From NCBI GenBank assembly GCA_002389675.1, contig DGQF01000011.1:29798-93797 (forward strand): a DNA stretch of 64,000 nucleotides. The letters run 5' to 3'. The stretch is from Gammaproteobacteria bacterium UBA4421. Lineage in GTDB: Bacteria; Pseudomonadota; Gammaproteobacteria; Pseudomonadales; Azotimanducaceae. Position numbers and translations under genes: made by a program. Under the pieces are notes generated by a model. That model made no database searches. It was given only the letters and a program-made list of their open reading frames with translations, and was not told the origin of the DNA. Positions 9,420 to 19,122 of the stretch are shown here, piece after piece; within the stretch, counting starts at the first letter, position 1, and every line of letters begins with the position of its first letter.

Positions 9420-9431
9420 AATTGATCAATT
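9420..9431. promoter_or_regulatory. 12-bp palindrome beside the RRM gene's ribosome site
   Basis: AATTGATCAATT is a perfect palindrome immediately before the AGGAG of the minus-strand RRM gene. It could be an operator, or fold in the leader RNA, but no regulator can be named. AT-rich palindromes of this length also arise by chance. Confidence 0.3.
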
Positions 9432-9559
9432 GTGCCGCGTGATAGCAGCTTTTCGTACCGACCAATCAAACTCAGGACTTCAAGGAAACCGAAAATTGGA
9501 CAGAACAGCGCTCCAGAATACGCGAAACTCAGTATAACCACAATTATAAATTATTTGAC

Positions 9560-10123
9560 CTAGCCGCTGTTGCCGCTGCCCGCGGAGTATTCGTGTGCAA
9601 TCCACTTTTCCCGCATCCGCAAAATTGAATATTCACGGGTATATTGTTCCAGTTCAGTCAACGCAACCCAAGACAAATCCACAGACTCATCACTCACCAC
9701 AAAAGCAGCAGATTGCGCCTGCAGCACATATCGCACGTCAAAATGAAAATGTGCAGGATCTGACTTATGCCCAGGAATCTCGTGTATATCCAGGTCAAAG
9801 ATCGAGGGGCTCAAAACCACAACTGCTAAACCCGATTCTTCCTGCGCTTCTCGCACTGCAACACGCTGTGTATCTGCGTCACCGTCGCTGTGCCCGCCCA
9901 ACTGCAGCCACATGTTAAGTTTCCGATGATGAGTCAGCAGCAGAGCCTCTCCCTGCGGGTCAACAAGCCACGCCGACCCAGTTACATGACCTTGCCAACA
10001 ATCACGTTCGAAGCAACGAGGTTGCGACTGAACAAATGCCATAAACCGTTCAACGGTGGCCTGTTCGTCAGGATAACGGTTTTTGTACTCAAGCAACTGG
10101 CTCAATAAATTGCGTCGATGCAT
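9560..10123 (-). CDS. Nudix hydrolase
   Basis: The start at ATG 10123 (187 residues) is preferred to a longer frame from 10300, because the extra 59 residues are not Nudix-like and would run over the divergent ABM gene and its ribosome site. The Nudix box spans residues 77-99 (GGHSDGDAD ... REAQEESGL). The glutamate expected in G-x5-E is alanine, but the catalytic REAQEE core is intact. It would hydrolyse a nucleoside diphosphate linked to another group; the substrate is unknown. About 50 bases separate it from the divergent ABM gene. Confidence 0.85.
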   Translation of the reverse strand: MHRRNLLSQLLEYKNRYPDEQATVERFMAFVQSQPRCFERDCWQGHVTGSAWLVDPQGEALLLTHHRKLNMWLQLGGHSDGDADTQRVAVREAQEESGLAVVVLSPSIFDLDIHEIPGHKSDPAHFHFDVRYVLQAQSAAFVVSDESVDLSWVALTELEQYTREYSILRMREKWIAHEYSAGSGNSG

Positions 10124-10172
10124 CAGGTTCCCTATGCTGTGTTGTTTATTACTTTTAGCTCCAGGAGAAATC

Positions 10173-10460
10173 ATGATCGGCATCACAGCAAAATTAAACG
10201 TAAAACCAGAAATGACAGAGCAATTTGAAAGCGTATTTCTAGATTTAATGGACGCTGTAAAAGCCAATGAACCCGGATGCTTAATGTACCAGTTATGCAA
10301 AGACGAAGAAGGTGATTATTACGTATTGGAACTGTATGAAAACGAGGCAGCTCTCGCGGCACACGGTCAGTCGGAACATTTCAAGGCTTCTGGGGCAGGA
10401 TTTAAAGGCGTCATGGGTGGTCCACCTGAAATCAAGCGAATGCCTGCTGTTACCCGATAA
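10173..10460 (+). CDS. ABM-domain protein (putative quinol monooxygenase family)
   Basis: A 95-residue protein starting at ATG 10173, preceded by AGGAG at 10163-10167. The sequence matches the antibiotic biosynthesis monooxygenase (ABM) ferredoxin-like fold: opening ITAKLNVKPEM, then EPGCLMYQLCKDEE, YVLELYENEAALAAH and EHFKA. Members are cofactor-independent dimeric monooxygenases or stress proteins of unknown substrate. The gene stands alone, divergent from the Nudix gene. Confidence 0.85.
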   Translation: MIGITAKLNVKPEMTEQFESVFLDLMDAVKANEPGCLMYQLCKDEEGDYYVLELYENEAALAAHGQSEHFKASGAGFKGVMGGPPEIKRMPAVTR

Positions 10461-10483
10461 TCGCTGCCCCCCCACAAGATCGA

Positions 10484-10509
10484 TCCAGCGGTTTCTCGCA
10501 ACCGCTGGA
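10484..10509. terminator. Stem-loop between convergent genes, possible terminator
   Basis: A perfect 10-bp stem, TCCAGCGGTT at 10484-10493 and AACCGCTGGA at 10500-10509, with a 6-base loop, midway between the convergent ABM and cobT genes. Position and stability suggest transcription termination or mRNA 3'-end protection, but neither side has a U-run, so intrinsic termination would be weak. Confidence 0.45.
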
Positions 10510-10532
10510 CGCTAGATTAGCGGCATCCTAGC

Positions 10533-12344
10533 TCAAGGGTGCTCATCAAACAACGCGGCCAATTGCTCGGTCATGGCTCCACCCAACTGCTCAGCATCTG
10601 TAATGGTAACCGCACGTTTGTAGTGGTGGGTCACATCATGACCGATACCCACAGCCACCAACTGAACGGGCGAGCGATTCTCGATCATTTCAATGGCGTA
10701 CTTGAGATGCTGCTCCAGATAATTACTTGGATTGACCAGCAAAGTTGAATTATCCACGGGCAAACCGTCGGAAATCACCATCAAAATTTTCCGGTCCTCC
10801 GTCCGTGTCACCATTCGATTATGAGCCCAAATCAAAGCCTCACCATCGATATTTTCTTTCAACAGCTCTTCGCGCATCATCAATCCGATATTGCGGCGAG
10901 TGCGACCCCAAGTATCGTCCGCGGCCTTGTATATTATGTGGCGAAGGTCGTTTAGGCGCCCTGGGTTGCTGGGTTTGCCATCGTTAATCCATTTTTCACG
11001 CGACTGCCCACCGCGCCATGCCCGCGTTGTAAAGCCCAATATTTCAACGTGAACCGAACAACGTTCAAGAGTTCGACCCAGAATATCCGCGCACATCGCC
11101 GCTATGGTTATTGACCGGCCCCGCATGGAGCCCGAACTGTCAATCAGCAGCGTCACGACGGTATCGCGGAACTTCATTTCTTTTTCTTGTTTGAAGGCCA
11201 ATGGGTTGACCGGATCAATCACTACCTGAGTCAAGCGAGCTGCATCGAGCACTCCCTCTTCAAGATCAAATTCCCACGTGCGATTCTGTTTAGCCATCAG
11301 CCGACGCTGCAGGCGATTAGCCAGTTTCGACGTTGTATGCTGAAGTGAAACCAACTGTTGATCCAACACTTGCCGCAACCGCATCATTTCTTCCGCGTCA
11401 CACAGGTCTTCAGCTCTTACCGTCTCATCAAAACCTTCACTGTAGGCAACATAATTAATGTCTTTGGCAATACGGCCGGATTCATCTGGCTGCGGCAGAG
11501 GCGCCTCGTCAGGATTGGTTTCAGCGCCAGCTTCATCCATGTCCATGTCGGCGTCCATTTCCACCATGCTGGCGTCACCTTCGGCGTTTTCTTCACCCAT
11601 CGACTCATCATCCAGCGCCACATCTTCTGGAGAATAATCAGAGTCGCTGTCTTGTGACTCGTCAACGGTCTCAACGTCGTCCTGATTAGAATCGCCTTCC
11701 GGCGGTTCCTCAAGATCAGCCGCGAGCCCAAGATCGGCAATGATACTGCGACACATCGTGGCAAATTGCGCTTGATCGCCTATGCTGGATTTTAACATCC
11801 GGATTGTTTCACCCGCATGCGTTTGAACATGGTCACGCCAGAAACGCACCACGTTTTCTGCGCTTGGTGGCAACGCCCTTCCGGTTAACTCTTGCCGCAC
11901 CAATAGTCCCACCGCTACCGACAAGGGTGCTTCCGTCTCCGCCGTTATGGTATCAAAGGCCGCTTGCTGACACTGCGACTCCAAACGCGCATCTAAGTTT
12001 TGCGCCACGCCTTCCATCCGTAAACTGCCGATGGCCGCCACTCGAGCATCTTCAATCCATTGAAACATCTCCTGCGCAGGACCTCCTGGCGGAGCATAGC
12101 GGGCATGCGTGGATTGGTCATGGTGTCTGAGGTTAAGCGCCATTTGATCGCCGACACCGCGCAGCGTGTTGATCTCGGCCGCTGAGCTGCCCAGCACCGG
12201 CAAAGGTACCCGCAGCCGATTGCCGCGGGCCGCAGGCGCACCGGCGCCAAAAGTGACGTCCAACTCTTCATCTTCCGCCAACGCCCGCATGGTTGCGGTC
12301 ATTGCGCGCTTAAAAGGCTCTAGCGGAGTATCGTCATCTATCAT
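10533..12344 (-). CDS. cobT: Cobaltochelatase CobT-type VWA subunit
   Basis: A 603-residue protein with the CobT layout: an N-terminal helical region, a long acidic central linker (about residues 215-300, dominated by Asp/Glu), and a C-terminal VWA domain. The MIDAS motif DSSGSMRG is near residue 400 and the family segment [10 protein letters not shown] follows. With CobS it forms the AAA+/VWA chaperone of the aerobic CobNST cobalt chelatase, analogous to BchD of magnesium chelatase. It lies 14 bases after cobS in the same operon. No cobN or other cobalamin gene is in the window, so the chelatase role is not proved. Confidence 0.85.
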   Translation of the reverse strand: MIDDDTPLEPFKRAMTATMRALAEDEELDVTFGAGAPAARGNRLRVPLPVLGSSAAEINTLRGVGDQMALNLRHHDQSTHARYAPPGGPAQEMFQWIEDARVAAIGSLRMEGVAQNLDARLESQCQQAAFDTITAETEAPLSVAVGLLVRQELTGRALPPSAENVVRFWRDHVQTHAGETIRMLKSSIGDQAQFATMCRSIIADLGLAADLEEPPEGDSNQDDVETVDESQDSDSDYSPEDVALDDESMGEENAEGDASMVEMDADMDMDEAGAETNPDEAPLPQPDESGRIAKDINYVAYSEGFDETVRAEDLCDAEEMMRLRQVLDQQLVSLQHTTSKLANRLQRRLMAKQNRTWEFDLEEGVLDAARLTQVVIDPVNPLAFKQEKEMKFRDTVVTLLIDSSGSMRGRSITIAAMCADILGRTLERCSVHVEILGFTTRAWRGGQSREKWINDGKPSNPGRLNDLRHIIYKAADDTWGRTRRNIGLMMREELLKENIDGEALIWAHNRMVTRTEDRKILMVISDGLPVDNSTLLVNPSNYLEQHLKYAIEMIENRSPVQLVAVGIGHDVTHHYKRAVTITDAEQLGGAMTEQLAALFDEHP

Positions 12345-12358
12345 ACCGATAACTGCGG

Positions 12359-13363
12359 CTAGAGCGCGTTGAGTGTGATGCCTCGGGTTGCATCACCCAA
12401 GTCTTCACCCATACAACGCTGATAGTATTCAGCGACAATCGGCCGCTCAAGCTCATCACACTTGTTCAAAAAGGTCACTCTGAACGCAAAGCCAACATCA
12501 CCAAAAATTTCGGCATTTTGCGCCCAAGTCAACACTGTGCGCGGCGACATCACAATGGAAACATCCCCGTTTATAAATCCTTTTCGGGTAAGGTCAGCAA
12601 CGCTCACCATATTACTCACCACTCGACGTCCGGCATCTGTTGCGCCGTAGGATGTTGCTTTTCCTAGCACGATCTCAACTTCTGCATCATGCGCAAGATA
12701 ATTCAGCGTTGACACAATGCTCCAGCGATCCATCTGCCCTTGATTGATCTGCTGCGTGCCATGATACAAGCCAGTTGTATCACCCAAGCCAACCGTATTT
12801 GTGGTCGCAAACAAGCGAAAATGCGCGTGAGGTGTAATGACCTTATTTTGGTCTAACAGCGTTAACTTACCTTCGACCTCCAAAATTCTTTGGATCACAA
12901 ACATAACATCTGGGCGACCGGCATCGTACTCGTCAAACACCAACGCCACCGGGTTCTGCAAAGCCCACGGCAAAATACCTTCTCGAAACTCGGTAATCTG
13001 TTTGCCCTCTTTTAAGACAATGGCATCTTTACCAATCAGATCGATACGACTGATATGGCTGTCTAAATTGATCCGAATGCAGGGCCAGTTCAAGCGCGCA
13101 GCAACCTGTTCAATATGCGTAGACTTCCCCGTGCCATGATAACCCTGAACCATAACGCGTCGGTTGTGTGCAAACCCAGCCAAAATAGCTAATGTCGTGT
13201 CGTGATCAAAAAGATAACTATCATCAACGGCAGGGACATATTCTGAGCGCTGACTAAACGCAGACACCTCAAAATCTTGATCTATACCAAACACTTCCCG
13301 CACGTTCATTGTGGTGTCGGGCACTAAACTTTTATCGAGACCTTGGTCCGCATGTTGATTCAC
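12359..13363 (-). CDS. cobS: Cobaltochelatase CobS-type AAA+ subunit
   Basis: A 334-residue AAA+ ATPase with Walker [10 protein letters not shown] at 74-82, Walker [11 protein letters not shown] near 140-149 and sensor-1 LFATTNTVG. The N-terminal [20 protein letters not shown] is the typical CobS opening. It should form the ATPase ring that powers metal insertion with CobT. The gene is the first of a cobS-cobT pair. It is the second AAA+/VWA pair in the window, after the MoxR/CoxE-like pair at 0.5-2.9 kb. Confidence 0.88.
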   Translation of the reverse strand: MNQHADQGLDKSLVPDTTMNVREVFGIDQDFEVSAFSQRSEYVPAVDDSYLFDHDTTLAILAGFAHNRRVMVQGYHGTGKSTHIEQVAARLNWPCIRINLDSHISRIDLIGKDAIVLKEGKQITEFREGILPWALQNPVALVFDEYDAGRPDVMFVIQRILEVEGKLTLLDQNKVITPHAHFRLFATTNTVGLGDTTGLYHGTQQINQGQMDRWSIVSTLNYLAHDAEVEIVLGKATSYGATDAGRRVVSNMVSVADLTRKGFINGDVSIVMSPRTVLTWAQNAEIFGDVGFAFRVTFLNKCDELERPIVAEYYQRCMGEDLGDATRGITLNAL

Positions 13364-13479
13364 TATTTTTTCTCTATCATTGCGTTGGGCAAGCGCCCCA
13401 TTGTACGGGACACAATGGAAAATGCAGCCCCGAAAGTAAAGAACAATACCACCGGACCACCAGCTAAAACGCCACGCAC

Positions 13480-16400
13480 TTATCCTGTGGAAGCGGTTTC
13501 GAGAACCGCTTTACCCAAGGCAATACGATAAAAAACCGGGACGGCAATTAAGGTAATCAGCGTGGCAAAGGCCAGCCCCGCCATTATACATACCGCCATT
13601 TCTCGAAAAAATGCATCTCCGAGCAAAGGCGACATACCCGCTATTGTTGTTCCAGCCGCCAAAATAACGGGACGCAGACGGCTGATACTGGCGGCAAGCA
13701 TGACTTCTAAAGTGCAACCTTGCTCCTCAAAACGCTGATCAATTTCATCCACAAGCACGATACAATTTTTTAGCAGCATTCCGGACAAACTTAAAAATCC
13801 GAGAAAAGAAGGGAACGTGAAGGACAGATCGGTCGCCAACAGGCCCAAGACCACACCACAAACGGTCATCGGCACGGTGAGCCAAATGACCAAAGGCTGC
13901 CGCAACTGACCAAACATCAGAATCGTGATTAAAAACATCACACCCAAAGCCAACGGAATTTTAGAACTTAATGTTCGGTTGGCCTCCTGAGATCCCTCAT
14001 ATTCCCCACCCCACTCAAGCCAATAACCCGGAGGCAAAGGAATCGCCTCGATTTCAGGACGAATTCTTTCAAATGTGCGGCTGGCGTTGTGCCCGTCCGG
14101 CGGATTTGCCAACACTTTGATACTTCGAAACCGATCCCGTCGGTATATGGTCGCGTCGTCTGACTGAAGCTCCAGAGCGGCAACAACTTGAGCCATGGGA
14201 ATATGCCGACGCTGCGTTGGGCTCCAAACTAAACGCGTCATTAGATTCTCAATATCATCTCGCTCGCCTGCAGGCGCACGCGCCAACATCGGCAATATTT
14301 TATCCGCGTCACGCAATATACCAACCTGGACACCATAGGTGGCGTAGGCAAGTGCCTGCGCCAAATCCGCTCGGGAAACGCCGGCTAAGCGTGCGCGGGC
14401 CTCATCAAAAATCGGAACCAGCTGCAGCACCGGCTGCCGCCAATCCGTCTTTCGATCGGTTAAATTGTGGTTCACGTAGAGCGCCAAGGCCTGGTCAGCT
14501 AGGGATCGCAGCACGCGATGGTCAGGACCGGAAAAACGTGCTTCTATTTTGGAGCTCCCGCTGGGAGTAAATTCTGCGCGGCTAATTTGCACTTCAGCAT
14601 CGGGCCGGCTTGCCTTCAAAAGCGCCCCAACCGTTTTCATCGTATCGTTCATGGTGGTGACATCACCAACACGCACCACCATCTGTGCATAGGCACTACT
14701 GGGCTGCTCCGGGTTCATAATGGTGGTAAACCTAGTCGCACCGCGACCTATAAAACTGGTCACTGCCTCAACGTCCAACTGTTTTGTAATTAATCCCTCG
14801 AGATCAACCACATCTGCCGCCGTAGTATTGATATCGGTGCCCTCCACCAAACGATAATCCACATAAAACAGAGGGGTATTGGTAGTTGGGAAAAAAGATT
14901 GTTTAACAAACTGAAAGGACCAGATACAAGCAACCGTTATGCACAAAATCAATGCAGACGTGAGCCATGCATGACGCAAGCTAAAACTCAATACTCTCCG
15001 ATAAGGTGTGAATAATATTCCGCTGTATAGGGCATCCTGAGCGGGGGCCAACGATGACTTTAGTAAATACTGTCCGAATAAAGGCACCACAGTCACCGCC
15101 AATATCCAACTTAAGAACAAAGAGATCGCAACAACCTGAAACAGTGATACTAAAAAATGACCCGCATTATCATTGCTTAAACTTATGGGTCCAAAGGCAG
15201 CAATGCCAATCACAGTTGCCCCCAATAACGCAAATTGTGTGCGCTCTACAGACTGCACGGCCGCCCGCGCTGCGGGCAAACCACGACGCACGCCAATGAC
15301 CATACCCTCGGCCACCACAATGCCATTGTCCACCAACATCCCCATCGCAATCATCAACGCACCCAGCGAGATACGTTGCAGCTCAATTCCCAACACAGAC
15401 ATCAAACCAATGGTACCCATCACGGTCAGTAACAATACTGAGCCCACCACCAGTCCCGCGCGCCAGCCCATAAAAAGGCATAAGGCCAAAACAACAGTCA
15501 ATACAGAAATGCCGAGGTTACGCATAAATTCTTTTATCGCGCGATCGACCACCTCATGTTGCGCGTAAACCGCGTCAATTTGCACACCAAGCGGGAGTTC
15601 ACCCAACAACTCCTGCATGCGCGCATCTACCGCTTGGCCTACAGCAACAACATTACGATCCCGCGCCACCGAGACGCCTACGGTAAACACCGCACGACCG
15701 TTATGCCGAATCAACTGAGGTTGCTCATCAAGCATGCCCCGCGACAAAGTTGCCACGTCTGATAAACGCAGAATTTCGCCGCTTCCAGCACCGCCGATGG
15801 GCATGTCTGCCAAAGCAGTCTCACTGGCGAAAGCCATTTCCGGAGCAAAACGCAAACGTCGACCGCCATAGGCAATGGAACCGGCAAAAGCAACCTGGTT
15901 TTCCACATTAATGCTCGAGAACAAGACATCAATGGGAATACCCAGTCGGCTTAAACGCGCCTGATCGAGCTCAATGAAAATTGCCTCAACAGGCTCTCCT
16001 GCAGTTTGGACCTTGGCAACATCAGGGACATTTTTGAGAGTTTTTGTGATATGACGGGACATATCACGAATTTCGGCAGGTGAGTAATCAGGCGCCGAAA
16101 CCGCATACATAATTCCATACACATCACCAAAATCGTCTTCCACCAAGGGCACGCCCGCACCCGGCGGCAAGCGACCCGCCGCCTCAATCACTCGCCGGCG
16201 CAGTTCATCAAAAATCTGAGGTGTCTCTTGATCACCATATTCTTCCTGCAGACTGACCATCACTTCAGATCGGCCAGTGACGGATTTTGACGTCAGCTCA
16301 TCAACATAGGGTAATTCTTGCAATGCAGCTTCAACCACATCAGTCACTTCCAATTCCACTTCCGTGGCAGAAGCACCCGGATAAGTCGTGACAATTAATG

Positions 16401-16536
16401 CGTTTTTAATCGGAAAGGCAGGGTCTTCCAATCGGCCTACGGTGTCGAACCCAAGCAATCCACCCAAAAAACACGCGGCCACCAACAACACCGTATAAAT
16501 GGGCTTTTCGATGGCGTACTGAGCGACGTTCTGCAT
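13480..16536 (-). CDS. RND efflux pump inner-membrane permease
   Basis: A 1018-residue AcrB/MexF-type resistance-nodulation-division permease. It opens with a helix ([16 protein letters not shown]), then [18 protein letters not shown], and has two large periplasmic loops and about twelve transmembrane segments, the normal length for the HAE family. Motif [18 protein letters not shown] lies in the TM4 region and [10 protein letters not shown] in the matching second half. It exports hydrophobic or amphiphilic compounds with the fusion protein encoded 3 bases upstream; no outer-membrane TolC gene is present here. Substrates are unknown. Confidence 0.92.
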   Translation of the reverse strand: MQNVAQYAIEKPIYTVLLVAACFLGGLLGFDTVGRLEDPAFPIKNALIVTTYPGASATEVELEVTDVVEAALQELPYVDELTSKSVTGRSEVMVSLQEEYGDQETPQIFDELRRRVIEAAGRLPPGAGVPLVEDDFGDVYGIMYAVSAPDYSPAEIRDMSRHITKTLKNVPDVAKVQTAGEPVEAIFIELDQARLSRLGIPIDVLFSSINVENQVAFAGSIAYGGRRLRFAPEMAFASETALADMPIGGAGSGEILRLSDVATLSRGMLDEQPQLIRHNGRAVFTVGVSVARDRNVVAVGQAVDARMQELLGELPLGVQIDAVYAQHEVVDRAIKEFMRNLGISVLTVVLALCLFMGWRAGLVVGSVLLLTVMGTIGLMSVLGIELQRISLGALMIAMGMLVDNGIVVAEGMVIGVRRGLPAARAAVQSVERTQFALLGATVIGIAAFGPISLSNDNAGHFLVSLFQVVAISLFLSWILAVTVVPLFGQYLLKSSLAPAQDALYSGILFTPYRRVLSFSLRHAWLTSALILCITVACIWSFQFVKQSFFPTTNTPLFYVDYRLVEGTDINTTAADVVDLEGLITKQLDVEAVTSFIGRGATRFTTIMNPEQPSSAYAQMVVRVGDVTTMNDTMKTVGALLKASRPDAEVQISRAEFTPSGSSKIEARFSGPDHRVLRSLADQALALYVNHNLTDRKTDWRQPVLQLVPIFDEARARLAGVSRADLAQALAYATYGVQVGILRDADKILPMLARAPAGERDDIENLMTRLVWSPTQRRHIPMAQVVAALELQSDDATIYRRDRFRSIKVLANPPDGHNASRTFERIRPEIEAIPLPPGYWLEWGGEYEGSQEANRTLSSKIPLALGVMFLITILMFGQLRQPLVIWLTVPMTVCGVVLGLLATDLSFTFPSFLGFLSLSGMLLKNCIVLVDEIDQRFEEQGCTLEVMLAASISRLRPVILAAGTTIAGMSPLLGDAFFREMAVCIMAGLAFATLITLIAVPVFYRIALGKAVLETASTG

Positions 16537-16539
16537 GGG

Positions 16540-17601
16540 TTAAAGCTGCGTATTCGGTTCACCCAAAACCCGCACGGTCATACCTTTCACCAGCTGGCTC
16601 GCGCCGGTGGAAACAACCATCTCGCCCGCCGTAAGGCCGGAACGCACTTCAATGCCTTGGTCTTTTAACGCTTCGATCTCCACTGGACGATGCGTCACCT
16701 GTTGAGTCTCATTTGAAAACACCCATACAAAAAAATTGCCTTGTGCATCCGTAAGCAGCGCAGTGGCGGGAATAATCTTGACACCCGCGGCCTGTTGGGG
16801 GGCATTAACCTTGACCGTTACTGTTGCAGTCATACCGGGCAAGATATTCCAATCCTGTGGCCTAGGCATGGCCAACGCCACCAGATAGGTCTGCGCGATG
16901 GGGTCAGCTTCACCACTGGTTTCGTATATCTGCAGCGGAAATTGACGCGCCGGCGCAAAATCAAATTCCGCATAAATCGCCTGCACTTGATCAGCCGTCA
17001 CCGTTGCAAATAAATTTTCGGGGATATTAGCCTTAACCAATAATTTCAGCGGATCGTTTAGCCGAACAATCTTTTCACCGGCCCGCACCACAACAAAATT
17101 ATCTACATACCTCCGCGCTACGTAGGCATCAAAGGGCGCTACCAATCGAGCGTCGATCTGTGCCTCTTGCGCCTTCTGCAGCCGGATCGCCTGCAACTCA
17201 AAATAAGACTTGGCATCGTCCACCACTGAACGGGCAATACCGCGTTGCTGCAACACTTGTTGTTTGCGCTCCAGATCTTGGCGCGCTAACTGCAGCTCCA
17301 CCTCCGCCTCACGAACAGCAAGCACAAAATCAGTGCTATCCAACGCAGCAATCAATTCGCCTTGTTTAATCGTTTGCCCCTCCAACACAGGAAGATGTCT
17401 CAGCGGGCCCGAAACCTCAAAGGTCATATCCACCGATCGTGCCGCCTCAACTCGGCCTACAAATTCATAGGAGTGAACTCCCAACTGATCCTGCACCATA
17501 AACAACTTGACGGGACGAACAGACTGGTCCAAAGCTGGAGGTTCAGCACGATCCGCGCATGCTCCCAAATACACTAGGAGTATCAGGGCTAACCGAGCCA
17601 A
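16540..17601 (-). CDS. RND pump membrane fusion lipoprotein (HlyD/AcrA family)
   Basis: I place the start at TTG 17601, with GAGG seven bases upstream; the frame is open further but lies inside holA. This start gives 353 residues opening with a lipoprotein signal ending in LGAC, so the cysteine at about residue 15 would be lipidated. A coiled-coil hairpin region (ELQLARQDLERKQQVLQQRG), a lipoyl-like half (LEGQTIKQGELIAALD) and a beta-barrel follow. It links the RND permease to the outer-membrane channel. The start overlaps the end of holA by 13 bases, so pump expression may be coupled to the core block upstream. Confidence 0.88.
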   Translation of the reverse strand: MARLALILLVYLGACADRAEPPALDQSVRPVKLFMVQDQLGVHSYEFVGRVEAARSVDMTFEVSGPLRHLPVLEGQTIKQGELIAALDSTDFVLAVREAEVELQLARQDLERKQQVLQQRGIARSVVDDAKSYFELQAIRLQKAQEAQIDARLVAPFDAYVARRYVDNFVVVRAGEKIVRLNDPLKLLVKANIPENLFATVTADQVQAIYAEFDFAPARQFPLQIYETSGEADPIAQTYLVALAMPRPQDWNILPGMTATVTVKVNAPQQAAGVKIIPATALLTDAQGNFFVWVFSNETQQVTHRPVEIEALKDQGIEVRSGLTAGEMVVSTGASQLVKGMTVRVLGEPNTQL

Positions 17602-18593
17602 GCTTGCGCCTCGCTGGGCAAAGGCATTTGTTTGGCGCCCGCCAAACGCAGCAACAGCGTTTCTAGGGAAACCCAAGGATCACCCAACAACTGGCCCTTA
17701 CCTTGTTGATCAATCACCGCACATTCGGCTAGGACTTTCCCTGGGCTTTTAATGCGCTTTGCAAACTGCTGGAGCAATTTTTGCCGCGCCGGAGGGGCCC
17801 CGTAGGCCACCCCAAGCCTTCGAAGTTGACTGACTAAGACACCTAGAATCGCAAATAAAGCAACGCCATCGCAGCGCAGCACATCCAAGATTTTCACCAC
17901 CCGCGCGCACTCACCACCCATCATGGCATCTAGAAGATCAAATGTAGTGTAGCGAGAAGTATCTTCTAGCGTCGCCACCAACCCATTAAAATCGACCGGC
18001 TGGGGCAAATTCAACAACGCCAATTTGTCCAGCTCTTGCGCGGCCGACAGCAAATTTCCTTCGACTCGATCTGACAAATACTGCAATGTGCCCGGCTCAA
18101 ATGAAAGGTTCAACAGCCGCGCTCTTGCGGCTAACCAACGCGGCAATTGGTCAGGAGACATCGGCCAGATCAACGTCACCGAACCAATTTTTTCCAGAGC
18201 CTTAAACCAAGCACTTTTGCGTTGACCCGGTTCAAGACGTCCTGTGCGCAACAATAATAAAGTCTCGGTATGCACATCAGCGGCAACCCGCTCACACCAT
18301 TCTCGCAGGGCTGCGCCCGCTTCCCGGTCGAACTTTTTAACGGGGACCCGGACGTCAAGAACTTTTTTTTGCGCAAACAAAGACAGGCTTGCCGCATCGT
18401 GACTGAGATCATGCCAACGAAAGCCTGTTTCCACATAGTGAATCGAACGCTCAGAAAACCCATTTCTGCGAGCAGCGGCAACCACCGCATCACAGGCCTC
18501 TTCGACCAATAACGTTTCATCCCCGGAAATCAGATAAATCGGCAACAATCCTGATTCAAGCCGCTGAACTAAATCCTGCGCTTTAACCTGCAT
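17589..18593 (-). CDS. holA: DNA polymerase III delta subunit
   Basis: Start at ATG 18593 gives 334 residues, the normal HolA length; a longer frame runs back through lptE and is not credible. The opening QVKAQDLVQRLESGLLPIYLISGDETLLVEEACDAV is the conserved HolA N-terminus, and the C-terminal part retains ILGVLVSQLRRL. HolA opens the beta sliding clamp in the clamp loader. The gene overlaps the end of lptE by 11 bases, the gene order typical of gammaproteobacteria (leuS-lptE-holA). Confidence 0.93.
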   Translation of the reverse strand: MQVKAQDLVQRLESGLLPIYLISGDETLLVEEACDAVVAAARRNGFSERSIHYVETGFRWHDLSHDAASLSLFAQKKVLDVRVPVKKFDREAGAALREWCERVAADVHTETLLLLRTGRLEPGQRKSAWFKALEKIGSVTLIWPMSPDQLPRWLAARARLLNLSFEPGTLQYLSDRVEGNLLSAAQELDKLALLNLPQPVDFNGLVATLEDTSRYTTFDLLDAMMGGECARVVKILDVLRCDGVALFAILGVLVSQLRRLGVAYGAPPARQKLLQQFAKRIKSPGKVLAECAVIDQQGKGQLLGDPWVSLETLLLRLAGAKQMPLPSEAQAWLG

Positions 18594-19098
18594 TAGATGA
18601 AGCGAGCATTCGGCCCACACTATCCATAGCTCGAATAATTTGACCCACAATATCTTGCTGCAACTCACGCTCCAGCAAAGCCTGCTCTTCACTGTTACCA
18701 ACGATATTGACGCGGTCCACTCGGTAGACGCGACGACGGTCAATTTCTACCGCTGGCGCCAATTCTTTTCCGTCCATACCTAAAATGCGATAGGTCACCG
18801 ACAGGCGAGTTTCGTATTCAGCGACCAGAGCAGATTGAGAAGTGGATACGGCCCTGCGTTGCCGCTCATGATCTAACAGCTCTAAGTTAAGGGTGCCCTC
18901 ACCCGAGGGTTTCTCCGTAAGGCCGGCTTGATTTAGGCCGCGTCGAATGTCGGCCGCAATATTTGCATATGAGTCACCACTGATTGTGTAGGAGTCCACC
19001 GCCGCACTGAAACCATAGGTCCGTAGCTGGAACCCACACGCCGACAGGCCCGCCAACAACACCATGTAAATCAACCAATTGAAGAATAACCTCAACAC
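18583..19098 (-). CDS. lptE: LPS-assembly lipoprotein LptE
   Basis: A 171-residue lipoprotein starting at GTG 19098, with signal peptide and lipobox LSAC (Cys21) followed directly by GFQLR, the hallmark of LptE. The family segment LELLDHERQRRAVSTSQSA is present. LptE plugs the LptD barrel and is needed for delivery of lipopolysaccharide to the outer leaflet. It lies 24 bases after leuS and overlaps holA, so the three are co-transcribed. Confidence 0.93.
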   Translation of the reverse strand: MLRLFFNWLIYMVLLAGLSACGFQLRTYGFSAAVDSYTISGDSYANIAADIRRGLNQAGLTEKPSGEGTLNLELLDHERQRRAVSTSQSALVAEYETRLSVTYRILGMDGKELAPAVEIDRRRVYRVDRVNIVGNSEEQALLERELQQDIVGQIIRAMDSVGRMLASSNAG

Positions 19099-19122
19099 AT
19101 TCTCTCTCGCACCTGCGCCACT

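Noticed and set aside
9560..10300. Long Nudix frame starting at 10300
   Set aside because: The first 59 residues lack Nudix similarity and cover the divergent ABM gene and its ribosome site; ATG 10123 fits the family.
11417..11764. 115-residue frame in the acidic region of cobT
   Set aside because: Overlaps the Asp/Glu-rich linker of cobT in another frame; composition is an artefact of GAx codons.
13491..13511. Hairpin AAGCGGTT-N5-AACCGCTT as terminator of the RND operon
   Set aside because: It lies inside the last codons of the pump gene and is not followed by a U-run on the minus strand.
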